This document shows positions 16,486-24,501 of a stretch of 47,673 bases of DNA, piece by piece. The notes beneath the pieces are model-generated. The model saw only the letters and a list, made by a program, of their open reading frames with translations, was not told the origin of the DNA and did not search any database. Position 1 is the stretch's first letter. Every line of letters starts with the position of its first letter. The stretch comes from Nocardia alni (GTDB lineage: Bacteria > Actinomycetota > Actinomycetes > Mycobacteriales > Mycobacteriaceae): positions 1 to 47,673 of the forward strand of contig NZ_JAGPOX010000073.1 of the NCBI RefSeq assembly GCF_019038435.1. Reading direction: 5' to 3'. A program made the translations under genes and the position numbers.

Positions 16486-17180
16486 ACCGGGATCTCGGCA
16501 GCCTGCGGTCGCCGCAGCTGCAGGACCGGATCGAGCGCACGATCCTCGCGGTTCCGCTGGGCGCCACCGAACAGCACGGCCCCCACCTGCCCCTGCGCAC
16601 GGACACCGCGGTCGCCGCCGAACTGTGCCGCCGACTGGCCGAATGCAGGTCCGATATCGTTGTGGCCCCAGCGATTCCGTACGGATCCAGCGGCGAGCAC
16701 GCGGGGTTCCCCGGCACCCTGTCGATCGGGCAGGCGGCGCTGGAACTGCTCATCGTCGAACTGGTTCGCTCCGCCGACGCGTTCGCCGGTGTCGTGATCG
16801 TCAACGGCCACGGCGGCAATCTGTATCCACTGGCCGCCGCCCGCCGCACCCTGCACGCGGAGGGCCGCGACGTGCTGATCTGGTCCCCGGACGGCGCCGG
16901 CCACGACATGCACGCCGGTCATACGGAAACCTCTGTGGCCCTGCGGATCTGCCCCGACGAGGTGGATATGCGCGCGGCCGAACCCGGCAACACCGCACCG
17001 TTGCCGGAGCTGATCGATGACCTGCGCCGCCACGGCGTGGCGGCGGTGAGCGCGAACGGCGTCCTCGGTGACCCCACCCGCGCCGACGCCCGGCACGGTG
17101 ATGTCTTCCTGGGTGAATGGACGGACGCGCTCACCCGGGCCGTCGCGCGATGGTCCGTACCGATCGGTACGGGGTCGTAA
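16482..17180 (+). CDS. mftE: Mycofactocin creatininase-like peptidase
   Basis: A 232-residue metallopeptidase of the creatininase fold. Metal-binding motifs are PLGATEQHGPHLPLRTDT (Glu30, His32, Asp41), VNGHGGN and HAGHTETS. In the known pathway MftE cleaves the MftC-modified MftA C-terminus to free AHDP. The ATG overlaps the mftF stop (ATGA). In most loci the order is B-C-D-E-F; here F precedes E and B-C-D are missing, so this enzyme has no modified substrate unless the maturase is encoded elsewhere in the genome. The length and motifs are complete. Confidence 0.9.
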   Translation: MNRDLGSLRSPQLQDRIERTILAVPLGATEQHGPHLPLRTDTAVAAELCRRLAECRSDIVVAPAIPYGSSGEHAGFPGTLSIGQAALELLIVELVRSADAFAGVVIVNGHGGNLYPLAAARRTLHAEGRDVLIWSPDGAGHDMHAGHTETSVALRICPDEVDMRAAEPGNTAPLPELIDDLRRHGVAAVSANGVLGDPTRADARHGDVFLGEWTDALTRAVARWSVPIGTGS

Positions 17181-17240
17181 GGTGGAACTCGAACGACGGT
17201 CGCCGCAGTGGTCGGCCGCCCGCGTGTGAAGGAGAGATGG

Positions 17241-17567
17241 ATGGCCGAATCACCCGTTGTCGTCGTGGCGACCATGATCGCCAAGGAGGGCCAGGAGGAC
17301 TTCCTGGAGAAGACGCTGCGTACCGCCATCGCGGCTGTGCACGCGGAGCCGGGATGTCTCAAGTACGCCCTGCATCGCAAGGCGGGGACCACCGGGCACT
17401 TCGTGATGATCGAGAAGTGGGCGTCGGCCGAGGCGCTGGGCGTCCACGGCAAGGCGGCGGCGCTGCGTGAGGCGGGACCGGCGCTGGGCCAGGCCCTCAC
17501 CGGCCCGCCCGAGGTGCAGGTGTTCAACCCGGTGCCCGCCGGGACCGACGAGCAGGGCGCGATCTGA
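17241..17567 (+). CDS. Antibiotic-biosynthesis-monooxygenase (ABM) domain protein
   Basis: A 108-residue ferredoxin-like-fold protein of the YgiN/ABM group. Marks are VVVVATMIAKEGQEDFLE, the helix LRTAIAAVHAEPGCLKYALHR and the strand HFVMIEKWASAEALGVH. Such dimers oxidise or reduce quinols or polyketides without a bound cofactor, or serve as quinone-handling partners. ATG 17241 follows AAGGAGAG. It lies 60 bases after mftE on the same strand and may be co-transcribed, so a link with mycofactocin redox chemistry is possible but unproven. It converges on a TetR gene with a 7-base gap. Confidence 0.83.
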   Translation: MAESPVVVVATMIAKEGQEDFLEKTLRTAIAAVHAEPGCLKYALHRKAGTTGHFVMIEKWASAEALGVHGKAAALREAGPALGQALTGPPEVQVFNPVPAGTDEQGAI

Positions 17568-17574
17568 GCCGCGC

Positions 17575-18180
17575 TCAGCGGGTGTAGTCGGCCAGGATCA
17601 GGCGTGTGGCCAGGCGCATATCGTCCTCGGCCCGCCGCGCCGAGGTCTTGTGGCCCAGGGAGGACACCAGCACGCCCCACCAGCTGTAGACCAGCAGCCG
17701 GATGACCTCGACATGGTCGCGTTCGGGTGCCAGACGGGTGAGGGTGTGCGAGATCGCCTGCGGTAGAGCCGATTCCGAGACCAGACCGTCCTCGGTGGGG
17801 CCGGTCATATAGCTGCCGGCCGCGGCCTGCAGCATCGCACCGCACAGGCGGGGCGTGCGCAGCAGGTCGCGGTTGAGCGCTACGAGGTTCTCACCGAGTT
17901 CGGCGATCGGCTCGGCGCCCGTGCCGGTCCAGTGCGCGTCCACGAACCGGCCGATCCGCGCGTCGAACAGCGCGGCGAACAGATGGGTCTTGGACGGGAA
18001 ATAGCGGTACAGCGTGCCGATCGCGACCCCGGCGGACTTGGCGACGTCGAGCATCTGGACCCGGTCGTAGTCCGCGGCGGCCGCGAGTTCGGTGGCGGCG
18101 TCCAGGATGCGTTCACGGCGCACCATCTGACGCGGCGATACGGGCGCGGCGGGTGGGCGATCCGCCGCGATGCGCGCCAT
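17575..18180 (-). CDS. TetR-family regulator, KstR-like
   Basis: A 201-residue repressor. The helix-turn-helix (residues 22-67) reads RILDAATELAAAADYDRVQMLDVAKSAG, then VAIGTLYRYFPSK; together with the C-terminal segment LVYSWWGVLVSSLGHK and RLATRLIL it resembles KstR/KstR2-type regulators of sterol and lipid catabolism in actinomycetes. It starts two bases after the stop of the IclR gene on the same strand, so the two regulators share a transcript. Targets are not clear; the ABM gene is convergent and the pyrimidine operon lies upstream. No sterol genes are in the window, so the KstR likeness is structural only. Confidence 0.82.
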   Translation of the reverse strand: MARIAADRPPAAPVSPRQMVRRERILDAATELAAAADYDRVQMLDVAKSAGVAIGTLYRYFPSKTHLFAALFDARIGRFVDAHWTGTGAEPIAELGENLVALNRDLLRTPRLCGAMLQAAAGSYMTGPTEDGLVSESALPQAISHTLTRLAPERDHVEVIRLLVYSWWGVLVSSLGHKTSARRAEDDMRLATRLILADYTR

Positions 18181-18182
18181 AG

Positions 18183-19010
18183 CTACTTCTCCGGTCGCAG
18201 GTAGCCGTGCAGCTCGCCGGATACCGTGCGCACCGCTTGCACCAGTGCCGGCGCCAGTCGTTGCAGTGCGGCGTCGGCGCCGCCGACCAGTGAGATCGCG
18301 CCGAGCGGGCCGTCCGGTCCGCGCACGGGCGCGGCGACGCAGCCGATGCTCGGGAAGCATTCGCCATGGTCGTAGGCCACGCCCGCCCCGCCACGGATTC
18401 GGCCGAGCTGATGATGCAGGGCGGCGCCGTCGGTGATGCTGCGCGGGGTGCGGCGGGTGAGGCCGCCGGAGTAGTCGGCATCGATCCGCTCGGGCGTCAG
18501 GCAGGCGAGCATCGCCTTGCCCAGGGCCGTGCACGAGGCGGGCGCACGCCCGCCCACGCGCGAGGGCACGTCGATCGCCGTCCGGCCGCCCACCTTGTCC
18601 AGGTAGTACACCTCGGGACCGTCCAGCACCGCCAGATGGACGACCAGGCAGGTGCGCAGGGCCAGATCGTGCAGGACGGGCGCGGCGGCCGCGCGCAGCG
18701 CGTCGTGCCCGATCTCGCGCCCGCCCAGCCCCAGCGCGCGGGGGCCGAGCCGGTAGCCGCTGGTGCTGCGTTGCAGCCAGCGCAGCCGGATCAGCTGTTC
18801 GAGGATGCGGTAGGCCGTGGAGCGGGGCAGGCCCGTGAACTGGGAAATCTGCTCCAGTGAGCGGCGAGTGTGCGGCCGGTCGAAGCAGTCCATGATCACC
18901 GTGACGCGCTCGATCATCGACGGCGGCGCCTCGTGCTGTGCCGGTATCTGCCGGGGCAGGCCGGGCTGGGCCGCCGCGGATCGGGCGTCGGCGCTCAGTG
19001 TCGCGGTCAT
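18183..19010 (-). CDS. IclR-family transcriptional regulator
   Basis: A 275-residue regulator. The winged helix spans about residues 32-95 (MIERVTVIMDCF, RSLEQISQFTGLPRSTAYRILEQLIRLRWLQRSTSGYRLGPR). The effector domain shows the family run VYYLDKVGGRTAIDVPSRVGGRAPASCTALGKAMLA (positions 130-170) and CVAAPVRGPDGPLGAISLVG. It is separated from the end of the pyrimidine operon by a strong hairpin, so it is its own unit with the TetR gene. It may regulate the operon or a distant target. The first 30 residues are a flexible extension. Confidence 0.86.
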   Translation of the reverse strand: MTATLSADARSAAAQPGLPRQIPAQHEAPPSMIERVTVIMDCFDRPHTRRSLEQISQFTGLPRSTAYRILEQLIRLRWLQRSTSGYRLGPRALGLGGREIGHDALRAAAAPVLHDLALRTCLVVHLAVLDGPEVYYLDKVGGRTAIDVPSRVGGRAPASCTALGKAMLACLTPERIDADYSGGLTRRTPRSITDGAALHHQLGRIRGGAGVAYDHGECFPSIGCVAAPVRGPDGPLGAISLVGGADAALQRLAPALVQAVRTVSGELHGYLRPEK

Positions 19011-19035
19011 GCTACGCCACCCATCTTCGGTAAAA

Positions 19036-19056
19036 CTGAAATCAATTCTAATTCAG
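19036..19056. promoter_or_regulatory. Inverted repeat in the IclR gene promoter
   Basis: CTGAA (19036-19040) and TTCAG (19052-19056) flank an AT-rich 11-base centre, in sharp contrast to the GC-rich surroundings, 26-46 bases upstream of the IclR start. It could be an auto-regulatory IclR operator overlapping the promoter. Confidence 0.45.
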
Positions 19057-19110
19057 ACGGTAGCAGGGTGTGGTGGGTTTGCCCAGACCGTCCTGGGGCG
19101 GCACGCCGAA

Positions 19111-19144
19111 CGCGCACCCCTCCTTGGAGCCGGAGGGGTGCGCG
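19111..19144 (-). terminator. Strong hairpin terminating the pyrimidine operon
   Basis: A perfect 13-bp stem (CGCGCACCCCTCC against GGAGGGGTGCGCG) with an 8-base loop lies 21 bases beyond the stop of the NCS1 permease gene on the minus strand. There is no clear T-run, as usual for actinobacterial terminators. It separates the operon from the IclR-TetR unit. Confidence 0.7.
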
Positions 19145-19165
19145 CAGGTGCGGGGTGCTATCGAA

Positions 19166-20614
19166 TTATTCTGCCGCCGAACGCCTCCCGGCGCTCAGTG
19201 CGTACATGATGCCCGCGCCGAGTATGGCGCCGATCGGCCAGGACAGGGCGGTCACCGACTGCGAGTGCGGGATCAGGGCGACCAGCACGCCTGCCACGCC
19301 CGAGATCACCAGGGCGATCAGCGCGCGCGGGTTGAATCCACGCAGGTAGTGGTAACTGCCCTGCGGCGCCTCGGAATACAGGTCGGCGACGACGGTGCGC
19401 TGGCGGCGCAGCAGGTAGTAGTCGACGATCAGGATGCCGAACACCGGGCCCATGAGGGCGCCGACGCCGCCGAGGAAGTAGACGATGAAATTCTGGTTCT
19501 CCCACAATTTCCACGGCATCACCAGGATCGACAGCACTGCCGTGATCACCCCGCCGGTGCGGAAGGAGATGTATTTCGGCGCGGTATTGGAGATGTCGTA
19601 GGAGGGGGAGACGAAATTCAGCACCACGTTGATGCCGACCGTCGCGATGGCGAATACCGCGGCGGCGATGATGACGATCGTATTGTTGTGGATGTTGGCG
19701 ACCAGCGCCACCGGATCCGACAGCACCTTGCCGTACACCTTCAGCGTCGCCAGGGAGATGACGATCGAGATCACCACGAATGCGGTCTCGTTGAACGGAA
19801 TGCCCCAGGCGTTGCCCCGCACGATCGCCTTCTTACTCGGCGAGAAGCGAGCGAAATCGGCGTAGTTGACCAGCGGTCCGGCCATGAACGCCACCATCAG
19901 GAACGCCACGCCGATGAACGCGGCCACGGTTTTGCCGCCCGAGAGCGCCGATCCCGCCCGCGCCCCGAAATCGATACTCCACCCGGCCTTTCCGAGAATC
20001 CAGAGCGCCAGCGCGAGCATTCCGATCCATACCACCGGCCCGGCGAAATCCGAGGCACGGCGCACGATGTTCATGCCGTAACTGATGATCGCCAGCTGCA
20101 CTGCCCACAGCACGAGGAACGAAATCCAGCCCAGCGTGGACAGTCCCAGGAATTTGTGTGTGGTCAGCGATTGCAGTCCGGGGGCGACCCGCAGGAGCAG
20201 CACGATCAACGCGGTGGAGGCCAGATACGTTTGGATGCCGTACCAGAAGATCGCCACCAGCGCCCGCAGCAGCGCCGGGATATTCGCGCCGAATACCCCG
20301 AACGCGCCGCGCGCGAAGACCGGGAACGGCACGCCGACCTTCTGTCCGGCGATACCGATCAGATTGCTGCCGCCCCACAGCAGCAGTACGCCGACGAACA
20401 GCGCCACCATGGTCTGCCAGCCGGTCAAACCCAGCGCCAGCATTCCGACGGCGAATCCGTAGCTGCCGATACTGTGCGCCGAGGTCATCCAGAGACAGAA
20501 CAGGTCCCAGGTTCGCCATTTCGCCGTATCGTCGGTGGTGGGCGTCAGGTCCGGATTGACGAGCGCCGTACGTTCCGGGGTGCCATCGGGCTCCCGGACC
20601 TGTGTCTGTGTCAT
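19166..20614 (-). CDS. NCS1-family nucleobase/hydantoin permease
   Basis: A 482-residue sodium- or proton-coupled symporter of the NCS1 group (Mhp1, PucI, uracil and allantoin transporters), with about twelve membrane segments. Signature stretches are WDLFCLWMTSAHSIGSYGF, GSNLIGIAGQKVGVPFPVFAR, FGVFGANIPALLRALVAIFWYGIQTYL, FMAGPLVNYADFARF and GPVFGILIVDYYLLRR. The start ATG has AAGGAT upstream. It is the last gene of the minus-strand catabolic operon, 32 bases after the semialdehyde dehydrogenase gene, and would import uracil, thymine, dihydropyrimidine or hydantoin. The substrate cannot be settled from sequence. Confidence 0.88.
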   Translation of the reverse strand: MTQTQVREPDGTPERTALVNPDLTPTTDDTAKWRTWDLFCLWMTSAHSIGSYGFAVGMLALGLTGWQTMVALFVGVLLLWGGSNLIGIAGQKVGVPFPVFARGAFGVFGANIPALLRALVAIFWYGIQTYLASTALIVLLLRVAPGLQSLTTHKFLGLSTLGWISFLVLWAVQLAIISYGMNIVRRASDFAGPVVWIGMLALALWILGKAGWSIDFGARAGSALSGGKTVAAFIGVAFLMVAFMAGPLVNYADFARFSPSKKAIVRGNAWGIPFNETAFVVISIVISLATLKVYGKVLSDPVALVANIHNNTIVIIAAAVFAIATVGINVVLNFVSPSYDISNTAPKYISFRTGGVITAVLSILVMPWKLWENQNFIVYFLGGVGALMGPVFGILIVDYYLLRRQRTVVADLYSEAPQGSYHYLRGFNPRALIALVISGVAGVLVALIPHSQSVTALSWPIGAILGAGIMYALSAGRRSAAE

Positions 20615-20646
20615 GGAACTATCCTTCTATCCCGCGCTAACGGGGT

Positions 20647-22140
20647 CTAGCTATTCTGCGGGAACCCGAGATTGATACCGCCGTGGCTCGGATCGAGCCA
20701 CCGCGAGGTCACCGCCTTCTCCCGGGTGAAGAAGGCGAAACCGGAGGGACCGTAGGCTTTGGCGTCTCCGAATATCGACGCCTTCCAGCCGCCGAAACTG
20801 TGATAGGCCACCGGGACGGGAATGGGCACATTGACTCCGATCATCCCGACGGTCACCTGCCGCTGGAACCGCCGTGCCGCACCACCGTCGTTGGTGAATA
20901 TGGCAACGCCATTGCCGTACGGTGACGCGTTGATCAATTCGACGCCCGCCTCGAAGCCCTCGACCCGCACCACCGACAGCACCGGGCCGAAGATCTCGTC
21001 GCGGTAGACCTCCGAGCCGGTCGGCACGTTGTCGATGAGGGTGGGGCCGAGCCAGAAACCCTCTGCGGCGCCGTCGAATTCGCCCTCGCGGCCGTCCACG
21101 ACGATTTCCGCGCCGTCCTTGGCCGCGATATCGAGGTAGGCGGCGACATTGTCGCGGTGGGTGCGGGTGATCAGCGGGCCCATATCGCAGCCGCGCCGCC
21201 CGTCGCCGGTGCGCAGCCCGGCCATCCGGTCGGCGATCTTGGTGACGAGTGCGTCGGCGATCGAATCGACGGCAAGCACCACACTCACTGCCATGCAGCG
21301 TTCTCCGGCGGAACCGAATCCGGCGTTGACCGCGGCGTCGGCGGCCAGGTTCAGATCGGCGTCGGGCAGCACCAGCATGTGGTTCTTCGCCCCGCCCAGG
21401 GCCTGCACGCGCTTGTCGTGGGCCGAGGCGGTCTGATAGACGTACCGCGCGATCGGGGTGGAGCCGACGAAGGAGATCGCGGCCACGTCCGGATGCACCA
21501 GCAGCGCGTCCACGGCCTCCTTGTCGCCGTGCACGACGTTGAACACACCCGGCGGCAGTCCCGCCTCGACGGCGAGCTCCGCCAGCCAGTTCGAGGCCGA
21601 GGGATCCTTCTCACTCGGCTTGAGCACCACGGTGTTTCCGGCCGCGAGGGCGACCGGGAAGAACCACAGCGGCACCATCGCCGGGAAGTTGAACGGGGTG
21701 ATGATGCCCACCACGCCGACCGGCTCGCGCACCGAGTACACATCGACGTCGGTGGAGGCGTTCTGGCTGAACTCACCCTTGGTCAGATGCGGCATGGACA
21801 GGGCGAACTCGACGACCTCGAGGCCGCGCGCGATCTCCCCGGCGGCATCGCTGAGCACCTTGCCGTGTTCGGCGGTAAGGATCTGCGCCAGATCGTCCTT
21901 GCGGGCGTTGAGCAGCTCACGGAACGTGAGTAGGAATCGAGTCCGGGTGGCGATCGAACTGTCGCGCCAGCCCGGTAGCGCCGCGGCGGCCGAGGCGACG
22001 GCCGCGCCGACATCCGCCGCGGTGGCCATGCGTACCTCGCGCTGTACGGTACCCAGTGCGGGGTCGAAAACCGGTGCCACGCGGTCGGATTCACCGGCCC
22101 AGGGCTTACCGTCCACCCAGTGGTCGAGGATAGAGGTCAT
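20647..22140 (-). CDS. mmsA: CoA-acylating (methyl)malonate-semialdehyde dehydrogenase
   Basis: A 497-residue aldehyde dehydrogenase that turns malonate semialdehyde into acetyl-CoA and CO2, or methylmalonate semialdehyde into propionyl-CoA, with NAD and CoA. The catalytic Cys282 sits in GSAGERCMA. The motif LGGAKNH replaces the ELGGK-type Glu of hydrolytic ALDHs, the hallmark of the CoA-dependent MMSDH class. TPFNFPAMVPLWFFPVA and VLKPSEKDPS complete the NAD site. The start at 22140 follows GGAGAG, 7 bases after the aminotransferase stop. It performs the last step of beta-alanine or beta-aminoisobutyrate breakdown in this operon. Confidence 0.9.
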   Translation of the reverse strand: MTSILDHWVDGKPWAGESDRVAPVFDPALGTVQREVRMATAADVGAAVASAAAALPGWRDSSIATRTRFLLTFRELLNARKDDLAQILTAEHGKVLSDAAGEIARGLEVVEFALSMPHLTKGEFSQNASTDVDVYSVREPVGVVGIITPFNFPAMVPLWFFPVALAAGNTVVLKPSEKDPSASNWLAELAVEAGLPPGVFNVVHGDKEAVDALLVHPDVAAISFVGSTPIARYVYQTASAHDKRVQALGGAKNHMLVLPDADLNLAADAAVNAGFGSAGERCMAVSVVLAVDSIADALVTKIADRMAGLRTGDGRRGCDMGPLITRTHRDNVAAYLDIAAKDGAEIVVDGREGEFDGAAEGFWLGPTLIDNVPTGSEVYRDEIFGPVLSVVRVEGFEAGVELINASPYGNGVAIFTNDGGAARRFQRQVTVGMIGVNVPIPVPVAYHSFGGWKASIFGDAKAYGPSGFAFFTREKAVTSRWLDPSHGGINLGFPQNS

Positions 22141-22147
22141 CGTCGTC

Positions 22148-23470
22148 TCACTCTCCTTCTTGCACGTCGATGAGGACGTCACGGATGGCGGCCGTCGCGG
22201 TCGCCACCTCGTCGGCGGTGACCACACACGGCGGCACCACGTGAATTCGGTTGTCCGCCAGGAACACCAGCACACCCCGCTCGGTCAGCGCGGTCTTGAT
22301 CCGCGCCATGGTCTGCGCTGGTACCGGAGTACGTTCGGCCCGGTCGGTGACCAGCTCGATCGCCCAGAACACGCCCTCGCCGCGCACCTCGCCGACCAGC
22401 GGAATATCCTGCGCCAGTTCGGATAGCGCCGGTCCGATCGCGTCGCGGCCGATGCTCGCGGCGTGTTCCACGATGCCCTCGGCCCTCATCGCGTCCAGCG
22501 CGGCCACGATCGAGGCGCAGGCCAGGGGGTGCCCGCTGTAGGTGAGCCCGCCCGGGAACACCCGCTCGTCGAAGGTGTGCGCGATGGCGTCGGAGATGAT
22601 GACGCCGCCGACCGGCACATAGCCGGAGTTGACACCCTTGGCGAAGGTGATGAGATCGGGCGTCACATCGTGGCCCTGGAATGCGAACCACCGCCCGGTG
22701 CGGCCGAATCCGGCCATCACCTCGTCCAGGATCAGCACGATCCCGTACCGGTCGGCGATCTCCCGGACGCCGGCCAGATAGCCCGGCGGTGGGAGCAGGA
22801 TGCCCGCGGTGCCCGGCACGCTCTCCAGCAGGATCGCCGCGATCGACTGCGGCCCTTCGCATTGCACGATGCGCTCGAGGTGCCGCAACGCGCGTTCGCA
22901 CTCCTGCTCGGGCGAATCCGCCCAGAACTCACTGCGATACAGGTACGGGCCGAAGAAATGCACGTGCGCGCGGGCGTATTCGTTGGGCATGCGGCGCCAG
23001 TCACCCGTCGCCACCACTGCCGCACCGGTATTGCCGTGGTAGGAGCGATAGGTCGACAGGACCTTGTCGCGTCCCGTGTGCAGGCGTGCCATGCGGATGG
23101 CGTTCTCGTTGGCGTCGGCGCCGCCGTTGGTGAAGAACACCTTGTTCATGCCCTCGGGCGCCAGCGCGGTGATCCGCTGGGCGGCCTCGCCCCGCGCCAG
23201 GTTCGCGGTGCCGGGCGCGATGGTGCTCAACTGCGCGGCCTGCGCGGCGATCGCGGCGGTCACCGCCGGATGCTGGTGTCCGATATTGAGATTCACCATC
23301 TGGCTGGAGAAGTCGAGGTATTCGCGGCCCGAGTGGTCCCAGACAACCGTGCCCCGGCCGCCGGCGACCACCATCGGGTTCAGGGCGCCCTGCGCGGACC
23401 AGGAATGGAAGACGTGGGCGCGGTCGAGATCGTAGGTGTGCTTGTCCAGATCGACATCTGTAGTGGTCAT
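22148..23470 (-). CDS. Class III aminotransferase, probable beta-alanine:pyruvate type
   Basis: A 440-residue PLP enzyme expected to move the amino group of beta-alanine (or beta-aminoisobutyrate) to pyruvate or 2-oxoglutarate. Class III marks are FTNGGADANENAIRMAR, YRSYHGNTGAAV, LILDEVMAGFGRTGRWFAF with Asp249 holding the pyridine nitrogen, and LITFAKGVNSGY with Lys278 as the Schiff-base residue. The start ATG at 23470 lies two bases after the LLM gene stop. Context between a ureidopropionase and a semialdehyde dehydrogenase supports the beta-alanine assignment; relatives act on 4-aminobutyrate or taurine. Confidence 0.87.
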   Translation of the reverse strand: MTTTDVDLDKHTYDLDRAHVFHSWSAQGALNPMVVAGGRGTVVWDHSGREYLDFSSQMVNLNIGHQHPAVTAAIAAQAAQLSTIAPGTANLARGEAAQRITALAPEGMNKVFFTNGGADANENAIRMARLHTGRDKVLSTYRSYHGNTGAAVVATGDWRRMPNEYARAHVHFFGPYLYRSEFWADSPEQECERALRHLERIVQCEGPQSIAAILLESVPGTAGILLPPPGYLAGVREIADRYGIVLILDEVMAGFGRTGRWFAFQGHDVTPDLITFAKGVNSGYVPVGGVIISDAIAHTFDERVFPGGLTYSGHPLACASIVAALDAMRAEGIVEHAASIGRDAIGPALSELAQDIPLVGEVRGEGVFWAIELVTDRAERTPVPAQTMARIKTALTERGVLVFLADNRIHVVPPCVVTADEVATATAAIRDVLIDVQEGE

Positions 23471-23472
23471 CG

Positions 23473-24492
23473 CTACACCTGCACCGCGGTGGCCGCCGGA
23501 GTCAGTTGCGGAATGATCTTCTCGCCGTATACGCGCATGGTGTCCTCCTTGTTGTCGTGTTGCAGATATCCGGCGAACTGGTCGACCCCGAGCTCGGCCA
23601 GGCGTCGCAGCTTGGTCAGGTGTTCCTCGGGCGTGCCCAGGATGCAGAACCGATCGACGATCTCGTCGGTGACAAAGTCCGCGTGGGTATTTCCCGCCCG
23701 GCCGTGCTCGTTGTAGTCGTAGCCCTGCCGCCCGGTGATGTAGTCGGTGAGCGCCTGTGGCACTTGACCGTTCGCGCCGTAGCGGGCGACGATATCGGCC
23801 ACGTGGTTGCCGACCATGCCGCCGAACCAGCGGCACTGGTCGCGCATGTGCTGATAGTCGGTGCCGACGTAGGCGGGCGCAGCCACACAGATCTTCACCG
23901 CCGCGGGATCACGACCCGCCGCCTCGGCGGCCCGCCGCACCGATCCGATCATCCATTCGGCGATGTCGAGATCGGCCAGTTGCAGGATGAAGCCGTCGGC
24001 CACCTCACCGGTCAGGGCCAGCGCCTTGGGGCCGTAGGCGGCGACCCAGACGTCCAGTTCCGAGCCGGCGCTCCACGGGAATTGTAGTGTGCGCCCGTCA
24101 TATTCGACCGGACGGGAATTGGCCAGCTCCCGGATCACGTGGATCGACTCGCGCAGCGTCGCCAGCGTGGTGGGCCTGCCACCGCTCACCCGCACCGCCG
24201 AATCTCCGCGGCCGATACCGCAGATGGTGCGGTTGCCGTACGCCTCGTTGAGGGTGGCGTAGGTCGAGGCGGTCACCGCCCAGTCCCGGGTGGCCGGATT
24301 GGTCACCATCGGCCCGACCGTGATGCGCTTGGTGTCGTTGAGGATTCGGCTGTAGAGCACGTACGGCTCCTGCCACAGGATGTGCGAGTCGAAGGTCCAC
24401 AGATGCGAGAAGCCGTACGCCTCGGCCAGTTTCGCCAGATGCACCGTGCGCGCCGAGGGGGCGTCGCATTGCAGCACCGCTCCGAATTGCAT
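23473..24492 (-). CDS. LLM-class F420/FMN oxidoreductase of a pyrimidine operon
   Basis: A 339-residue luciferase-like TIM-barrel oxidoreductase. Recognisable features: HLAKLAEAYGFSHLWTFDSH, TKRITVGPMVTNPATRDWAVTASTYATLNEAYGNRTICGIGRGDSAVR, ELDVWVAAYGPKALALTGEVADGFILQ and the C-terminal ILGTPEEHLTKLRRLAELGVDQFAGYL. It resembles the TIGR03842-type LLM enzymes, recalled to sit next to hydantoinases; cofactor F420 or FMN is not settled. It lies between dihydropyrimidinase (9-base gap) and the aminotransferase (2-base gap), so it is an integral part of the pathway. As no classical dihydropyrimidine dehydrogenase is encoded here, a role in reducing or oxidising the pyrimidine ring is an attractive inference. 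Confidence 0.83.
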   Translation of the reverse strand: MQFGAVLQCDAPSARTVHLAKLAEAYGFSHLWTFDSHILWQEPYVLYSRILNDTKRITVGPMVTNPATRDWAVTASTYATLNEAYGNRTICGIGRGDSAVRVSGGRPTTLATLRESIHVIRELANSRPVEYDGRTLQFPWSAGSELDVWVAAYGPKALALTGEVADGFILQLADLDIAEWMIGSVRRAAEAAGRDPAAVKICVAAPAYVGTDYQHMRDQCRWFGGMVGNHVADIVARYGANGQVPQALTDYITGRQGYDYNEHGRAGNTHADFVTDEIVDRFCILGTPEEHLTKLRRLAELGVDQFAGYLQHDNKEDTMRVYGEKIIPQLTPAATAVQV

Positions 24493-24501
24493 GGGTGCCT
24501 C

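Noticed and set aside
19070..20650. A 526-codon plus-strand frame opposite the NCS1 permease
   Set aside because: Low-complexity His/Arg/Asp-rich translation, antisense to a clear transporter; a high-GC artefact.
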